Assembly: GCA_030040475.1 (NCBI GenBank)
Contig: JASHTQ010000376.1
Coordinates: 1-5,581, forward strand
Length of the DNA stretch: 5,581 nucleotides
Direction of reading: 5' to 3'
Source of the DNA: Streptosporangiaceae bacterium
Lineage (GTDB): Bacteria > Actinomycetota > Actinomycetes > Streptosporangiales > Streptosporangiaceae
Part shown: in pieces, positions 5,380 to 5,581 of the stretch
How the letters are laid out: each line of letters opens with the position of its first letter
How positions within the stretch are numbered: position 1 is the stretch's first letter
Notes under the pieces: model-generated
The model's database searches: none
Told to the model about the DNA's origin: nothing
Seen by the model: the letters and a program-made list of their open reading frames with translations, nothing else
Position numbers and translations under genes: made by a program

Positions 5380-5581
5380 CCATCCCGACCCGGAGCAGCA
5401 GCTGCGGGTGGCCGCCGTCGGTCAGCTGGTTCCTGATCAGCTCGCGCAGCCGGGGAAGCTCGACCGGCTGGCTGTGGATCGCCACCGCGGCCCCGTAGCC
5501 GCTCGCGGTCAGCAGCATCCGCTGCAACGCCTGGCCGGCCCTCACCCAGTCCGCCGGGCGGTCGGCCGCCGTGGTCAGGAC
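5312..5581 (-). CDS. Acg/Rv3131-like nitroreductase-family protein, C-terminal part
   Basis: Only the last 89 residues are present; the frame is open to the right edge, so the start lies outside. The sequence DRPADWVRAGQALQRMLLTASGYGAAVAIHSQPVELPRLRELI followed by GGHPQLLLRVG and DDVLF matches the C-terminal pattern of the Acg-type, FMN-binding putative NAD(P)H nitroreductases (M. tuberculosis Acg/Rv2032, Rv3127 and Rv3131), which are induced by hypoxia and nitric oxide under DosR. Their biochemical role is not well settled; some may bind or sequester flavin rather than reduce nitro compounds. The stop (TGA at 5314-5312) lies inside the convergent Bpa-like gene, so the two messages are complementary over 68 bases. 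No terminator is visible between them. Confidence 0.82.
   Translation of the reverse strand, partial: VLTTAADRPADWVRAGQALQRMLLTASGYGAAVAIHSQPVELPRLRELIRNQLTDGGHPQLLLRVGMVIQVAASVRRDPDDVLFRADGR

Noticed and set aside
1..5581. CRISPR array, insertion sequence, phage or rRNA genes
   Set aside because: No regularly spaced short repeats, no transposase-like protein, no terminal inverted repeats and no rRNA-like stretch are visible; the only long repeat is the 127-bp pair.

Overview
The window is very GC-rich, with strongly G/C-biased third codon positions, and its gene families (an actinobacterial-type V/A-ATPase stalk, a DHA2 exporter paired with a TetR regulator, a Bpa/DUF2587-like protein and an Acg-type nitroreductase) point to a high-GC actinomycete. 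I cannot name the genus from the sequence alone.

Region 1 (about 1-1065, minus strand) is the promoter-proximal end of a V/A-type ATPase operon. A coiled-coil peripheral-stalk-like protein (598-1065) is coupled by an ATGA overlap to an AC39/V0D-type subunit C (601 downwards). Subunit C is broken at codon 159: the last 127 bases of the window's left edge (1-127) are an exact copy of 629-755, the 3' part of the stalk gene. This is either a tandem-duplication junction or an assembly artefact.

Region 2 (1166-3337) is a divergent regulator/exporter pair: a TetR-family repressor (minus) and a 14-TM DHA2-type MFS exporter (plus). The short space between them holds two matching dyads of the form GATGC-N7-GCATC, 46 bp apart centre to centre. 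One lies in front of each gene, and the exporter-side copy sits inside a plausible -35/-10 pair. This looks like a complete autoregulated, ligand-inducible efflux switch.

Region 3 (3338-5581) looks like a stress or dormancy module. A perfect 14-bp palindrome GGGACCATGGTCCC, which has the half-site geometry of a DosR/DevR box (GGGAC-N4-GTCCC), precedes a helical protein of unknown function. Then come a slipin (SPFH/stomatin membrane protein), a Bpa/DUF2587-like protein translationally coupled to it but lacking the proteasome-docking C-terminus, and, convergent and overlapping by 68 bp, the 3' end of an Acg/Rv3131-like nitroreductase. Acg-type nitroreductases are classic DosR-regulon members in Mycobacterium tuberculosis, so box and gene content support each other. 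A degraded version of the same dyad lies upstream of the V/A-ATPase operon at the same distance from its start codon. The slipin plus truncated Bpa-like pair is the least familiar part of the window and the best candidate for something undescribed.
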